From assembly GCA_963771985.1 (NCBI GenBank), contig CAVYVO010000028.1, positions 124,001 through 188,000 on the forward strand: a stretch of DNA of 64,000 bases, in the 5' to 3' direction. The notes under the pieces were generated by a model, which had not been told where the DNA came from, ran no database searches, and saw nothing but the letters and a program-made list of their open reading frames with translations. The translations under genes and the position numbers were made by a program. The stretch is from Trebonia sp963771985. Its GTDB lineage: Bacteria > Actinomycetota > Actinomycetes > Streptosporangiales > Streptosporangiaceae. Positions 42,426-52,049 of the stretch are shown here, piece by piece (positions within the stretch are counted from its first letter, which is position 1; the number at the start of each line of letters is the position of its first letter).

Positions 42426-44324
42426 CTACAGCCTCACCACTAGAAGGCCGGCTACCAGCAGCACGGCGCCGATGAGCATGGACAGCGCGTAAGAGCGCAC
42501 GAAACCGGTCTGGATCCTGCGCAGGCGCCCGGAGGACCCGCCGATCGTGGCCGCCAGGGTGTTGACGAGGCCGTCCACGCCGCGGCTGTCGAAATAGACC
42601 GAGAGCCTCGTCAGCCACTGGCCTGGCCGCATCAGCACTGATTCGTTGAACGCGTCGCCGTAGAGGTCCTTGCGGGCGGCGACGGTGACAACCGAGCCGC
42701 GCGGCGCGACGGCCGGCACCGGCACCCGCCCGTACATGGCCCACGCGCCCGCGACCGCGACGAGCACCAGGGCCAGCGCTATCAGACCCGGCCCGGTGAA
42801 TATCCCGTGCGAGACCGGCGGGAATCCGACCACCGGAGCCAGGAAGTCCACGAGCCGGTCGTTGATGATCAGGAAGGCGCCCGCGCCGACCGATCCGATG
42901 GCGAGGATGATCATCGGCCACGTCATCACGGCGGGCGACTCGTGCGGGTGCGCGCGGGAGTTCCAGCGCTTGGCGCCGAACCAGGTCATGAGCATCATCC
43001 GGGTCATGTAGAACGCGGTAATGCCCGCGCCGATGATCGCCGCGCCGCCGAGCAGCCAGCCCGAGGTGCCGCCCGACTGCCACGCCGCGTCGATGATGGG
43101 ATCCTTGGTGAAGAACCCGGAGAAGGGCGGGATGCCGATGATCGCCAGGTAGGCGAGGCCGAAGGTAACGGAAGTGATCGGCATGACGCGCGCCAGGGCG
43201 CCGTACCGCCGCATGTCCACCTCGTCATCCATGCCGTGCATCACCGAGCCCGCGCCGAGGAACAGCCCGGCCTTGAAGAACCCGTGCGCGAGCAGTTGCC
43301 CGATGGCGAACGCGTACCCGGCCGGGCCGAGGCCCGCGCCGAGCATCATGTAGCCGATCTGCGACATGGTGGACCCGGCCAGGGACTTCTTGATGTCGTC
43401 CTTGGCGCACGCGATGATCCCGCCGAACAGCAGCGTGACCGCGCCCACGATCGCGACCGCCATCCGCGCGTCCGCGGAGTCGGCGAGGATGGGGTTGGAC
43501 CGCACCATCAGATAGACCCCGGCGGTGACCATGGTGGCGGCGTGGATGAGCGCCGAGACCGGCGTCGGGCCCTCCATCGCGTCAAGCAGCCACGACTGCA
43601 GCGGCAACTGCGCGGACTTGCCGCACGCGCCGAGCAGCAGCAGCAACCCGAGCGCCAACGCGACGCCGCTGCCGCCAGACTTAGCCGAGGAGAACACCCC
43701 GGTGAAGTTGAACGTCCCGAACTCGGCGAACATCAGCATGATCGCCAGGGACAGGCCGGCGTCGCCGACCCGGTTCACGATGAACGCCTTCTTCGCCGCG
43801 ACCGCCGCCGACGGCTTGAACTGCCAGAACCCGATCAGCAGGTAGGAGGCGAGGCCGACGCCCTCCCAGCCGACGTACAGGCCGAGGTAGTTGTCGGACA
43901 CGACCAGCAGCAGCATCGCCGCGATGAACAGGTTCATGTAGCCGAAGAACCGCCGCCGGTCGGTGTCGTGCGACATGTAGCCGATCGAATAGATATGGAT
44001 CAGCGAGCCGACACCGGTGATCAGCAAGATGAAGCAAATCGACAGCGGGTCAATCAGTATCCCGATGTTCGCCTGGAACCCAGCCACCGGGATCCAGGAG
44101 TAAAGGTGCAGGTCGCGGCTGCGCTCGGCGGCGGGGTAGCCCAGCAAGGTGAAGAACGCGATCACGCCGTAGACAAACGACGCGAGAGGCATCGCACAGC
44201 CGAGCAGGTGCCCCCACCGGTTGGTGCGCCGTCCTCCGAGCAACAGGACCGCCGCGCCGAAGATCGGGAAGGCGAGCAGCAGCCACGAGGCGCGGAGCAC
44301 ACCGGTCGCGGCAAGCGTCGTCAT
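42426..44324 (-). CDS. nuoL: NADH-quinone oxidoreductase subunit L
   Basis: Largest antiporter-like subunit of complex I, 632 residues, with about 16 helices and the long lateral helix at the C-terminus that couples the pumping units. Visible signatures are YVGWEGVGLASYLLIGFW, SAQLPLQSWLLDAMEGPTPVSALIHAATMVTAG and LAGSTMSQIGYMMLGAG. The ATG at 44324 lies 13 bp after the nuoK stop. The length and motifs are complete. Confidence 0.96.
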   Translation of the reverse strand: MTTLAATGVLRASWLLLAFPIFGAAVLLLGGRRTNRWGHLLGCAMPLASFVYGVIAFFTLLGYPAAERSRDLHLYSWIPVAGFQANIGILIDPLSICFILLITGVGSLIHIYSIGYMSHDTDRRRFFGYMNLFIAAMLLLVVSDNYLGLYVGWEGVGLASYLLIGFWQFKPSAAVAAKKAFIVNRVGDAGLSLAIMLMFAEFGTFNFTGVFSSAKSGGSGVALALGLLLLLGACGKSAQLPLQSWLLDAMEGPTPVSALIHAATMVTAGVYLMVRSNPILADSADARMAVAIVGAVTLLFGGIIACAKDDIKKSLAGSTMSQIGYMMLGAGLGPAGYAFAIGQLLAHGFFKAGLFLGAGSVMHGMDDEVDMRRYGALARVMPITSVTFGLAYLAIIGIPPFSGFFTKDPIIDAAWQSGGTSGWLLGGAAIIGAGITAFYMTRMMLMTWFGAKRWNSRAHPHESPAVMTWPMIILAIGSVGAGAFLIINDRLVDFLAPVVGFPPVSHGIFTGPGLIALALVLVAVAGAWAMYGRVPVPAVAPRGSVVTVAARKDLYGDAFNESVLMRPGQWLTRLSVYFDSRGVDGLVNTLAATIGGSSGRLRRIQTGFVRSYALSMLIGAVLLVAGLLVVRL

Positions 44325-44337
44325 CGTGTCAATCCCC

Positions 44338-44637
44338 TCAGTACTTGAGCAGGTTCGCGTCGTCGACCGACGCGGACTTACGGGCGCGGTAGATGGCCAT
44401 CAGGATCGCGAGACCGACCACGACTTCCGCCGCGGCGATGACCATCACGAAGAAGGCGATGACCTGCCCGTCCAGGTTCCCGTGCAGCCGCGCGAACGCG
44501 ACGAACGCCAGGTTGCACGCGTTCAGCATGAGCTCGACGCACATGAAGATCACGATCGCGTTGCGCCGCACGAGCACCCCGACCCCGCCGATGACGAAGA
44601 GGATGGCAGCCAGGAAGACGTAGTGCGCCGGGCTCAC
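44338..44637 (-). CDS. nuoK: NADH-quinone oxidoreductase subunit K
   Basis: Small membrane subunit of complex I, 99 residues, with three helices. The conserved Glu residues of the proton path are in IFMCVELMLNACNLAFV and VIAAAEVVVGLAI. Its start overlaps the nuoJ stop by four bases, and nuoL follows 13 bp later. Nothing unusual is seen. Confidence 0.96.
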   Translation of the reverse strand: MSPAHYVFLAAILFVIGGVGVLVRRNAIVIFMCVELMLNACNLAFVAFARLHGNLDGQVIAFFVMVIAAAEVVVGLAILMAIYRARKSASVDDANLLKY

Positions 44638-45473
44638 TGCTCATCCCTCCCCCGCGCGGCGGCCTCGATCTGCCGCTCGGCTTCGATCTTGTCTTCGGCG
44701 GCGAGGTCGGCTGCCACCGTCCGCTTGGGGTCGCGGCCGAGGTCGATGTCCCGCTGGGCCACTGCCGTCGATACGGAACGGTCGGTGGTGCTGCCGTCCG
44801 GCAGCCGCGCGGGCAAATCGACGGCGTTGTGCAGGGCGTAGACCCCGGGCGGCGGCTCGGGCGCGACCTGACCGCTGGCCACCTTGCGGCGGGCCAGTTC
44901 CCGCTGCGTGGGCTTGGGCGCGGTCCGTTCGCGGTGGGCCAGCACCATGGCGCCGAGCGCGGCGGTGATCAGCAGGGCGCTGGTGGCTTCAAACGGGAAC
45001 ACGTACGTGGTGAAGATGAGCTTCGCCAGGTCGGTCAGGTTGGCCGCGCTGTTCGCGGCGGTCTGCGGGGCCGCGGCGCCGATCGCCGCGTGCCCGATGC
45101 CGACGATGAGCAGCACCGCGAGCGCGATCCCGCCGATGCCCGCCCACAGGCGCTGCCCCTTGATGGTTTCCACGAGCGAGTCGGCGGAACTGATGCCGAT
45201 CAGCATCACCACGAACAGGAACAGCATCAGCACCGCGCCGGTGTAGACGATGATCTGCACGAAAGCCAGGAACGGCGCGCCCTGCATCGCGTACATGGCC
45301 GCGAGCGAGAGCATCACGACCGCGAGCATCATCGCGCAGTGCACCGCCTGACGTACGCAGATCATGGTGATGCCGGCTCCTACCGACAGCACTGCGAGGA
45401 TCCAGAAGGAGGCCTCGTCGTAGAGCGGATCGAGGTTGGTGCCGCCACCGCCGGCGGCCAGAGCGTGTATCAC
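44634..45473 (-). CDS. nuoJ: NADH-quinone oxidoreductase subunit J
   Basis: Membrane subunit of complex I, 279 residues. The first ~165 carry the five helices with VQIIVYTGAVLMLFLFVVMLI, the conserved third helix whose pi-bulge links quinone reduction to pumping. The remaining ~110 residues form a charged cytoplasmic tail (KPTQRELARRKV to AAARGRDEQ), a length common in actinobacterial NuoJ. It lies 91 bp after nuoI, the largest gap inside the cluster, and overlaps nuoK. Confidence 0.95.
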   Translation of the reverse strand: MIHALAAGGGGTNLDPLYDEASFWILAVLSVGAGITMICVRQAVHCAMMLAVVMLSLAAMYAMQGAPFLAFVQIIVYTGAVLMLFLFVVMLIGISSADSLVETIKGQRLWAGIGGIALAVLLIVGIGHAAIGAAAPQTAANSAANLTDLAKLIFTTYVFPFEATSALLITAALGAMVLAHRERTAPKPTQRELARRKVASGQVAPEPPPGVYALHNAVDLPARLPDGSTTDRSVSTAVAQRDIDLGRDPKRTVAADLAAEDKIEAERQIEAAARGRDEQ

Positions 45474-45564
45474 TGTGCCACCTCACTGCCACCCGCGACG
45501 ACCTGTTCGGCGCCCGGTTGGACCTCGTCTTCGCCGGCCACCGGCTCACTAGTGGCCGTGGCGG

Positions 45565-46131
45565 TCATGGCCGGGCCCGTCGGGCCGCCGGGCCGGCCTC
45601 GCCAGGCGCGCGGGACGTGGCCGCGATGCCGGCGCCGCCGAGCCGGTAGTAGTCCTTCTCCTCCTTGCCGAGCCGCATCGGGTGCGGCGGGGCCTCCATG
45701 TTGGGCAGCAGCGGCACGAGCAGCTGCTCCTTGGTCCAGATGAGGCTTTCCCTGTTGTCGTCGGCGATCTCGTACTCGTTGGTCATCGTCAGCGCCCGGG
45801 TCGGGCAGGCCTCGATGCACAGCCCGCACAGAATGCAGCGCAGGTAGTTGATCTGGTAGACGTGCCCGTACCGCTCGCCCGGCGAGTACCGCTCGTCCGG
45901 CGTGTTGTCCCTGCCTTCGACGTAGATCGCGTCGGCGGGACAGGCCCAGGCGCACAGCTCGCAGCCGATGCACTTCTCCAGCCCGTCGGGCCACCGGTTG
46001 AGCTGGTGATGGCCGTGGAACCTGGGCGCGGTGGGCCGCTTGTCCTCCGGGTACATCACGGTGTCCACCTTCCGGAACATCTCGCGGAAGGTGACCCCGA
46101 ACCCCTTAACGGGGTTGAGGAAGTCAAGCAC
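45565..46131 (-). CDS. nuoI: NADH-quinone oxidoreductase subunit I
   Basis: Peripheral-arm subunit carrying clusters N6a and N6b of complex I, 188 residues. The two ferredoxin motifs are CIGCELCAWACPADAI and CILCGLCIEACPTRAL. GTG 46131 (VLDFLNPVKGFGVTF) matches the usual NuoI beginning and overlaps the nuoH end by 8 bases. An upstream in-frame start at 46188 adds 19 unrelated residues and is rejected. The C-terminal tail after KDYYRLGG is variable, as in relatives. Confidence 0.95.
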   Translation of the reverse strand: MLDFLNPVKGFGVTFREMFRKVDTVMYPEDKRPTAPRFHGHHQLNRWPDGLEKCIGCELCAWACPADAIYVEGRDNTPDERYSPGERYGHVYQINYLRCILCGLCIEACPTRALTMTNEYEIADDNRESLIWTKEQLLVPLLPNMEAPPHPMRLGKEEKDYYRLGGAGIAATSRAPGEAGPAARRARP

Positions 46132-47449
46132 CGGTGACCTCCTTGGTCGAGTCGCCGACGGCCGCGCTGCCCAGCGCCAGGTCGCCAAGCTCGAGGCCGT
46201 GGTAGTGCGGCAGGTCGAGCGGCGGCACCGGGAAGCCCTGCGCGACGCCGCCTTCCTCCTCGTCGGCCGCGGGCGGCTGATCAGGCGCGAGTTCCGCGGC
46301 GCGCCGCTGGGCCGCCGTGTCCCAGAACGTGACCATCAAGAGGATGAGCACGAGCACCAGGCCGCCCACCGCGTACACGACGGGCGAGTGGCTGTCGTTG
46401 CGCCAGGCCCTGATCGTCGCGATCAGCAGGATCCAGACAATGGACAGCGGGATGAGGATCTTCCAGCCCAGCGCCATCAGCTGGTCGTAGCGCGTCCGCG
46501 GCAGCGTGCCCCGCAGCCAGACGTAGCAGAACAGCAAGATGAAGACCTTGATCAGGAACCACAGCACCGGCCACCAGCCGCTGTTGGCGCCCGACCAAAG
46601 CGAGAGCGGCCACGGGGCGCGCCAGCCGCCGAGGAAGAGCGTGACGGCCACCCCGGCGACCGTGGTCATGTTGATGTACTCGGCCAGGAAGAACATGGCG
46701 AACTTCATCGACGAGTACTCGGTCATGTGGCCGGCCACGATCTCGCCCTCGCCCTCGGGGAGGTCGAACGGGATCCTGTTGGTCTCGCCGACCATCGTGA
46801 CCAGGTAGATGACGAACGACACGGGCAGCAGCCATGCGTACCAGAAGTGCTCCTGGGCAGTGACTATATCGTCGGTGTTCAGCGATCCCGCGTAGAGGAA
46901 GACCGCGACGAACGACAGGGCCATCGCGATCTCGTAGCTGATCACCTGCGCGGTAGAGCGCAGCGCGCCGAGGATCGAATAAGGTCCGCGGGAGGCCCAG
47001 CCAGCCAGCACGATGCCGTAGACGCCGATCGAGCTCATGGCCAGCACCAGCAGCACGGCGACCGGGATGTCGGCGACCTGCAGCGGCGTCTGGTGGTGGA
47101 AGATCGACACGACCGGGCCCCACGGGATGACCGCGAAGCCGACGAACGCCGGCGCGGACGCGATGATCGGCGCGACGAAGAACACCATCTTGTCCACTCC
47201 GGTGGGGACGATGTCCTCCTTGAGCGGCAGCTTGAGCGCGTCCGCGATCGGCTGCAGGAGCCCATAGGGCCCGGCCCGGTTAGGTCCCGGCCGGTTCTGC
47301 ATGCGGCCGATCACGCGGCGTTCGAACCAGATCATGAAGATGGTGGTAAGCAGCAGGAACGCGAAGACGATCGCGACCTTCAGCAGCACCAGCCACCAGA
47401 TGAGCTGGTTGAAGTCGCTCAGCGTCGGGTCCGCCGCGAGCACCTTCAT
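46124..47449 (-). CDS. nuoH: NADH-quinone oxidoreductase subunit H
   Basis: Membrane subunit of complex I that forms the quinone-binding chamber with NuoB and NuoD, 441 residues with about nine helices. The invariant ERRVIGRMQNRPGPNRAGP lies near residue 50, with GVYGIVLAGWASRGPYS and the acidic loop FDLPEGEGEIVAGHMTEYS farther on. The C-terminus is longer than in E. coli (about 80 extra residues with PDQPPAADEEEGG), as often in actinobacteria. Start and stop overlap nuoG and nuoI respectively. Confidence 0.96.
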   Translation of the reverse strand: MKVLAADPTLSDFNQLIWWLVLLKVAIVFAFLLLTTIFMIWFERRVIGRMQNRPGPNRAGPYGLLQPIADALKLPLKEDIVPTGVDKMVFFVAPIIASAPAFVGFAVIPWGPVVSIFHHQTPLQVADIPVAVLLVLAMSSIGVYGIVLAGWASRGPYSILGALRSTAQVISYEIAMALSFVAVFLYAGSLNTDDIVTAQEHFWYAWLLPVSFVIYLVTMVGETNRIPFDLPEGEGEIVAGHMTEYSSMKFAMFFLAEYINMTTVAGVAVTLFLGGWRAPWPLSLWSGANSGWWPVLWFLIKVFILLFCYVWLRGTLPRTRYDQLMALGWKILIPLSIVWILLIATIRAWRNDSHSPVVYAVGGLVLVLILLMVTFWDTAAQRRAAELAPDQPPAADEEEGGVAQGFPVPPLDLPHYHGLELGDLALGSAAVGDSTKEVTGA

Positions 47450-50031
47450 TCCGCCCTCCTCAGGGTCACCCTGCTCCCGTGGCCGGCGCCGAGGCTGGCC
47501 CGGACCGCGGAGCCTGGCGAGTTAGTCGGCAGCCACACCACCTCGTCCGCCATCGGAACTATCTCTACCGGGACCGTGATCGACCCGGCGGAGGTGGCGA
47601 CCGTCACCTTATCCCCGTCGCCAATCCCGGCCGCGGCCGCGGTGGCGGCGGACACCCGCGCCACGGTCGCCCGGGCGGTACCCGCCAGGTACGGTTCGCC
47701 GTCCTGCATCCGCCCGGCGTCGAGCATCAGGTGCCAGGTCGCTAGCCGTACTGTGCTTGCCCGGGGGGACGACCCCCCGGACCCCCCGGCTGCGCTGCCG
47801 CGCGACATTGTGCCGGCGGAGACTCCGAAACCCGCGGCTGCGCTGCCGCGCGACATTGTGCCGGCGGAGACTCCGAAACCCGCGGCTGCGCTGCCGCGCG
47901 ACATTGTGCCGGCGGAGACTCCGAAACCCTCGCCTGACTGGGGCGGCAGCACCGCGGGGGGTACCGGGCGGGCGCCGTGCCAGGTGCCGAGGACGGCGAG
48001 CTCGGCCCGGGCGGCCGCCGCGTCCGGCAGGCCGAGGTGCACGTCCATCTGGTCCGCGATCATCCCGAGCACGTAAAGGTCGGTCCGGACGCCGGGGACG
48101 CTGAGCGCCGTGCCGAACGTGCCGCCCCGGCCTTCCCAGTTGACGAACGTGCCCGGCTTCTCCGCGACCACGGCGACCGGGAAGACCACGTCGGCCCGGT
48201 CGGTGACCGCGCTCGCCCGCAGTTCCAGGCTGACGATGAACGGGACCGTCTCCAGCGCGCGCAGCCCAGCGGCGGGGTCGGGGAGATCGGCCGGGTCGAC
48301 GCCGGCGACGACCAGCGCGCCGAGCTCACCGCGCTCGGCGGCGGCCAGCATCGCGGCCGTGTTGCGCCCCGGTGCCGTGGGCAGCGCGGCCTTCCGCCAC
48401 ACCCGCGCGACCTCCGCGCGCGCCTTGGGGTCGCCGACCCACCGGCCGACCGGCAGCAGCCCGGGCAGCGCGCCCGCCTCGATGGCGCCGCGTTCCCCTG
48501 CTCGCCGCGGTATCCAGGCGAGCCGGGCGCCGCTGGCGTCGGCGAGCCGGACGGCGGCGGCGAGCGCGCCTGGTACCCCGGCGAGCCGCTCGCCGACCAG
48601 GATCACCGCGCCGGGAGCGGCGAGCAGCTCAGCGGCCCGCTTGAAGTCAGCGTTGCCGGAGACGCCCGCGGCGAGCGTGGTCAGTGCGGCCGGCTCTGCG
48701 CCGGGCACCGTGGGCAGCAGCGTCCCGGACATCTTGGCCAGCCCGGGCGAGGCGAGCGCCGCGATCGAGAACACCGCCAGCTTGTTCTTGCGGGCCGCCT
48801 TGCGCAGCCGCAGGAACACGATCGGGGACTCGTCCTCGGGCTCGAATCCGGCGAGCAGCACCGCCGGCGCCGTCTCGAGGTCGGCGTAGCTGACCTCGAT
48901 GTCGCGGCCGGCCACCTTGGCGGCGAGGAACTGCTCCTCCTCCAGCGAGTGCGGCCGGACGCGCATGTCGATGTCGTTGGTCTCCAGCGCGAGCCGGGTG
49001 AACTTGGCGTAGGCGTAGGCGTCTTCCAGCGTGAGCCTGCCGCCGGTCAGCACCCCGGCGCCGCTCGGCCCCTCGGTCGCGTCGCGCGCCGCCGCGAGAC
49101 CGCGCGCCGCGGCCTCGAACGCGGTAGCCCAGGAGGCCGGGCGGAGCACCCCCTCGGCGTCCCTTACCAGCGGGGTCGTCAGCCGGTCCGGCTCGATCGC
49201 GTAGGTGAAGGCCCAGCGGCCCTTGTCGCAGTTCCACTCCTCGTTGACCAGGAGGTCGGCGCCGGCCAGCCGCCGCATCACCCGGCCGCGCCGGTGGTCG
49301 GTGCGCTGCCGGCACCCGGACGCGCAGTGCTCGCACACGCTGGGGGTGGACACCAGGTCGAACGGCCGGGACTTGAACCGATAGGCCGCCCCGGTCAGTG
49401 CTCCCACCGGGCACACCTGGACCGTGTTACCGGAGAAGTAGGAGTTGAACGGTTTGCCGTTCGCTGTGCCGATGTATTGCTGCGGGCCGCGCTCGATGAA
49501 CTCGATGAAGTCGTCCCCCGCGATCTCTTCCGACGCGCGGACGCACCGGGTGCAAGAAATGCACCGCTCCCGGTCAAGCAGCACCTCGGTGGAGATCGCC
49601 ACCGGCTTATCGAACTCGCGCTTCGGCTCCGTGAACCGGGTCTCGCCGCGGCCGTTCGACATTGCCTGGTTCTGCAGCGGGCACTCGCCGCCCTTGTCGC
49701 ACATCGGGCAGTCGAGCGGGTGGTTGATCAGCAGCAGTTCCATCACGCCCTGCTGCGCCTTGTCGGCGACGGCGGAGGTGAGCTGCGTCTTGACGACCAT
49801 GCCGTCGGTGCACACGGTGGTGCACGAGGCGAGCGGCTTGCGCTGGCCCTCGATCTCCACCAGGCACTGGCGGCAGGCGCCGATCGGGTCGAGCAGCGGG
49901 TGATCGCAGAACCTGGGGATGGCGATGCCGATCATCTCGGCGGCCCGGATCACCAGCGTGCCCTTGGGCACGGTGATCTCGAACCCGTCGATGGTGACGT
50001 TGACGGTATCCGTCGTCGTCTGCACAGTCAT
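47446..50031 (-). CDS. nuoG: NADH-quinone oxidoreductase subunit G
   Basis: Large iron-sulfur subunit of complex I, 861 residues. The N-terminal [2Fe-2S] domain has RFCDHPLL, GACRQC and the later SCTTVC. HPLDCPMCDKGGECPLQ gives the His/Cys3 cluster, and CISCTRCVRAS with VCPVGALTG gives another [4Fe-4S]. CEHCASGCRQRTDHRRG opens the molybdopterin-like part and its extra cluster. Near residues 700-748 a 16-residue unit (GFGVSAGTMSRGSAAA) is repeated almost three times in a row, encoded by an exact 48-bp tandem repeat. It lies in the poorly conserved C-terminal part and keeps the frame. Confidence 0.94.
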   Translation of the reverse strand: MTVQTTTDTVNVTIDGFEITVPKGTLVIRAAEMIGIAIPRFCDHPLLDPIGACRQCLVEIEGQRKPLASCTTVCTDGMVVKTQLTSAVADKAQQGVMELLLINHPLDCPMCDKGGECPLQNQAMSNGRGETRFTEPKREFDKPVAISTEVLLDRERCISCTRCVRASEEIAGDDFIEFIERGPQQYIGTANGKPFNSYFSGNTVQVCPVGALTGAAYRFKSRPFDLVSTPSVCEHCASGCRQRTDHRRGRVMRRLAGADLLVNEEWNCDKGRWAFTYAIEPDRLTTPLVRDAEGVLRPASWATAFEAAARGLAAARDATEGPSGAGVLTGGRLTLEDAYAYAKFTRLALETNDIDMRVRPHSLEEEQFLAAKVAGRDIEVSYADLETAPAVLLAGFEPEDESPIVFLRLRKAARKNKLAVFSIAALASPGLAKMSGTLLPTVPGAEPAALTTLAAGVSGNADFKRAAELLAAPGAVILVGERLAGVPGALAAAVRLADASGARLAWIPRRAGERGAIEAGALPGLLPVGRWVGDPKARAEVARVWRKAALPTAPGRNTAAMLAAAERGELGALVVAGVDPADLPDPAAGLRALETVPFIVSLELRASAVTDRADVVFPVAVVAEKPGTFVNWEGRGGTFGTALSVPGVRTDLYVLGMIADQMDVHLGLPDAAAARAELAVLGTWHGARPVPPAVLPPQSGEGFGVSAGTMSRGSAAAGFGVSAGTMSRGSAAAGFGVSAGTMSRGSAAGGSGGSSPRASTVRLATWHLMLDAGRMQDGEPYLAGTARATVARVSAATAAAAGIGDGDKVTVATSAGSITVPVEIVPMADEVVWLPTNSPGSAVRASLGAGHGSRVTLRRAE
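47788..47929 (-). repeat. 48-bp tandem repeat, three copies, inside nuoG
   Basis: Units 47788-47835, 47836-47883 and 47884-47929 (last one 46 bp) are identical. Each encodes GFGVSAGTMSRGSAAA on the minus strand. The unit length is a multiple of three, so nuoG stays open. The unit has no inverted symmetry of note. Recent expansion is likely because the copies have not diverged. Confidence 0.92.
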
Positions 50032-50034
50032 GGG

Positions 50035-51333
50035 TTACCTATCTGCCCACAGTGTCGAGGCGGCCGGGTCGAACGGGCAGCCGCCGTCCTTCTGGTGCTG
50101 CATGATCTCGTCCCGGAAGTACTTGATGACCGAGGTAATCGGCGCGGGCGCCGCGTCGCCGAGCGCGCAGAACGCGCGGCCGACGATGTTGTCGGCGAGG
50201 TCGAGCATCTTGTCCAGGTCCTCGTCGGTGCCCTTGCCGTCCTCGAGCCGCTGGATGGTCCGGACCATCCAGTAGGTGCCCTCCCGGCATGGCGTGCACT
50301 TGCCGCAGGACTCATGCTGGTAGAACTCCGTCCAGCGGAGCGCGGCGCGCAGCGGGCACGTGGTCTCGTCGAAGATCTGCAGCGCCCGGGTGCCGAGCAT
50401 CGACCCGGCGGCGGCCACCGACTCGAAGTCCAGCGGCACGTCCAGGTGCTCGTCGGTCAGGATCGGCGTGGACGACCCGCCAGGGGTCCAGAACTTCAGC
50501 CGGTGCCCGGCCCTGATGCCGCCGGCCAGGTCGAGCAGTTCGCGCAGCGTGATGCCGAGCGGCGCCTCGTACTGTCCGGGACGGGTGACATGCCCGGACA
50601 GCGAGAAGATGCCGAAGCCCTTGGACTTCTCGGTGCCGAGGCCGGCGAACCAGTCCGCGCCGTCGTTGATGATCGACGGCACGCTGGCGATCGACTCGAC
50701 GTTGTTGATGACGGTGGGGCAGGCATACAGGCCCTCTACGGCAGGGAACGGCGGCCGGTTCCGCGGAAGGCCCCGGTACCCCTCCAGCGAGGTCAGCAGC
50801 GCGGACTCCTCGCCGCAGATGTAGGCGCCGGCGCCGGCGTGCACTATGACGTCCAGATCAAAACCCGTGCCGAGGATGTCCTTGCCGAGGTAGCCCGCCT
50901 CATACGCTTCGGCGACCGCGAGCTGAAGCCGCCGGACCACCTGCAATACCTCGCCGCGCACGTAGATGAAGGCGTGCCCGGCTCGGATCGCGTAGCAGGT
51001 GATGATGGCGCCTTCGATCAGCGTGTGCGGGGTGGCCATCATCAGCGGTACGTCTTTGCAGGTCCCCGGCTCGGACTCGTCCGCGTTGACGGTGAGGTAG
51101 TGGGGTTTGGTGCCGCCTTGCGGGATGAAGGACCACTTCACCCCGGTGGGGAATCCGGCGCCACCACGGCCGCGTAGCATAGAGTTCTTGACCGTGGCGA
51201 TCACGTCGTCCGGGCTCATCGCGAGCGCCTTCCGCAGCGCCTGGTAGCCGCCGACCCTGCGGTAGCCGGCCAGCGTGAACGAGCCGGGTTCGTCCCAGTG
51301 CGCCGTCAGCACCGGGGTGAGGGTGTCGGTCAC
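50035..51333 (-). CDS. nuoF: NADH-quinone oxidoreductase subunit F
   Basis: NADH- and FMN-binding subunit of complex I, 432 residues. The FMN/NADH sites are SMLRGRGGAGFPTGVKWSF and YICGEESALLTSLEG, with the glycine-rich GAGAYICGEE. Cluster N3 ligands are in HESCGKCTPCREGT, with the fourth Cys about 40 residues later in GRAFCALGD. The start overlaps the nuoE stop by four bases. All catalytic features are intact. Confidence 0.96.
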   Translation of the reverse strand: MTDTLTPVLTAHWDEPGSFTLAGYRRVGGYQALRKALAMSPDDVIATVKNSMLRGRGGAGFPTGVKWSFIPQGGTKPHYLTVNADESEPGTCKDVPLMMATPHTLIEGAIITCYAIRAGHAFIYVRGEVLQVVRRLQLAVAEAYEAGYLGKDILGTGFDLDVIVHAGAGAYICGEESALLTSLEGYRGLPRNRPPFPAVEGLYACPTVINNVESIASVPSIINDGADWFAGLGTEKSKGFGIFSLSGHVTRPGQYEAPLGITLRELLDLAGGIRAGHRLKFWTPGGSSTPILTDEHLDVPLDFESVAAAGSMLGTRALQIFDETTCPLRAALRWTEFYQHESCGKCTPCREGTYWMVRTIQRLEDGKGTDEDLDKMLDLADNIVGRAFCALGDAAPAPITSVIKYFRDEIMQHQKDGGCPFDPAASTLWADR

Positions 51334-52049
51334 TCACTACCTCCTGTGCTAGCCCCCGATGAGGGCGCGGCGGGCTCGGGCGCCTTCCATCCGCGCTCCT
51401 TGGCAAGCTCCAGGCCGACCAGGCTGGCGGGTCCCGCCGAGGGCCCGTCGGTGGCCTGGCCGTCGCCGAAGCCGGCGAGGATGTGCGAGGCTTCCTTCCA
51501 GGTGCACAGCCGGCTCGGCCCGCGGGTCGGCCTGACGTCGTCGCCCGCCCGCAGGTCGTCGACCAGCTGCCTGGCCGAATCTGGAGTCATGTTGTCGAAG
51601 AACTCCCAGTTGACCATGATCACCGGCGCGTAGTCGCAGGCCGCGTTGCACTCGACGCGCTCAAGCCCGACCCTGCCGTCCGCGGAGACGATGTCGTGGT
51701 GCTCGTCGTCATGGCCCTCGAGGCCGGCCCCGAGGTGCCGGGCCAGCTCGGCGTAGATCTGGTCGCCGCCCATGATGGCGCACAGCGTGTTCGTGCAGAC
51801 GCCCACCTGGTACTCCCCGACCGGGCGGCGCTTGTACATCGTGTAGAAGGACACCACGCCGGTGACCTCGGTCTCGGTTATCCCGAGAATCTCGGCGCAG
51901 AACTTGATGCCGTCGTCGGAGACGTATCCCTCCTCGGACTGCACCAGGTGCAGCAGCGGCAGCAGCGCGGACCTCGCCCGCGGGTACCGGCCGATGATGT
52001 CGGCGGCGTCCGCCCGCAGCCGGGCCAGTGCCTCGTCACTGAACGGCAT
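51330..52049 (-). CDS. nuoE: NADH-quinone oxidoreductase subunit E
   Basis: Thioredoxin-like subunit carrying cluster N1a of complex I, 239 residues. The four Cys ligands lie in VGVCTNTLCAIMGG and ECNAACDYAPV. The N-terminal helical bundle (ARSALLPLLHLVQSEEGYVS) is typical. A C-terminal tail of about 70 residues after DDVRPTRGPSRLCTW is longer than in E. coli and common in actinobacteria. The ATG directly abuts the nuoD stop. Confidence 0.95.
   Translation of the reverse strand: MPFSDEALARLRADAADIIGRYPRARSALLPLLHLVQSEEGYVSDDGIKFCAEILGITETEVTGVVSFYTMYKRRPVGEYQVGVCTNTLCAIMGGDQIYAELARHLGAGLEGHDDEHHDIVSADGRVGLERVECNAACDYAPVIMVNWEFFDNMTPDSARQLVDDLRAGDDVRPTRGPSRLCTWKEASHILAGFGDGQATDGPSAGPASLVGLELAKERGWKAPEPAAPSSGASTGGSE

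Noticed and set aside
47788..47929. CRISPR array suggested by regular direct repeats
   Set aside because: The copies are back to back with no spacers and lie in frame within nuoG.
47977..51177. Very long open frames on the plus strand opposite nuoG and nuoF (also 46031-48076, 40875-42443, 42807-44348 and 9213-10529)
   Set aside because: They are antisense shadows created by high GC at third codon positions. Their sequences are Arg/Gly/Pro/His-rich with no family pattern, while the minus-strand genes are fully recognisable.
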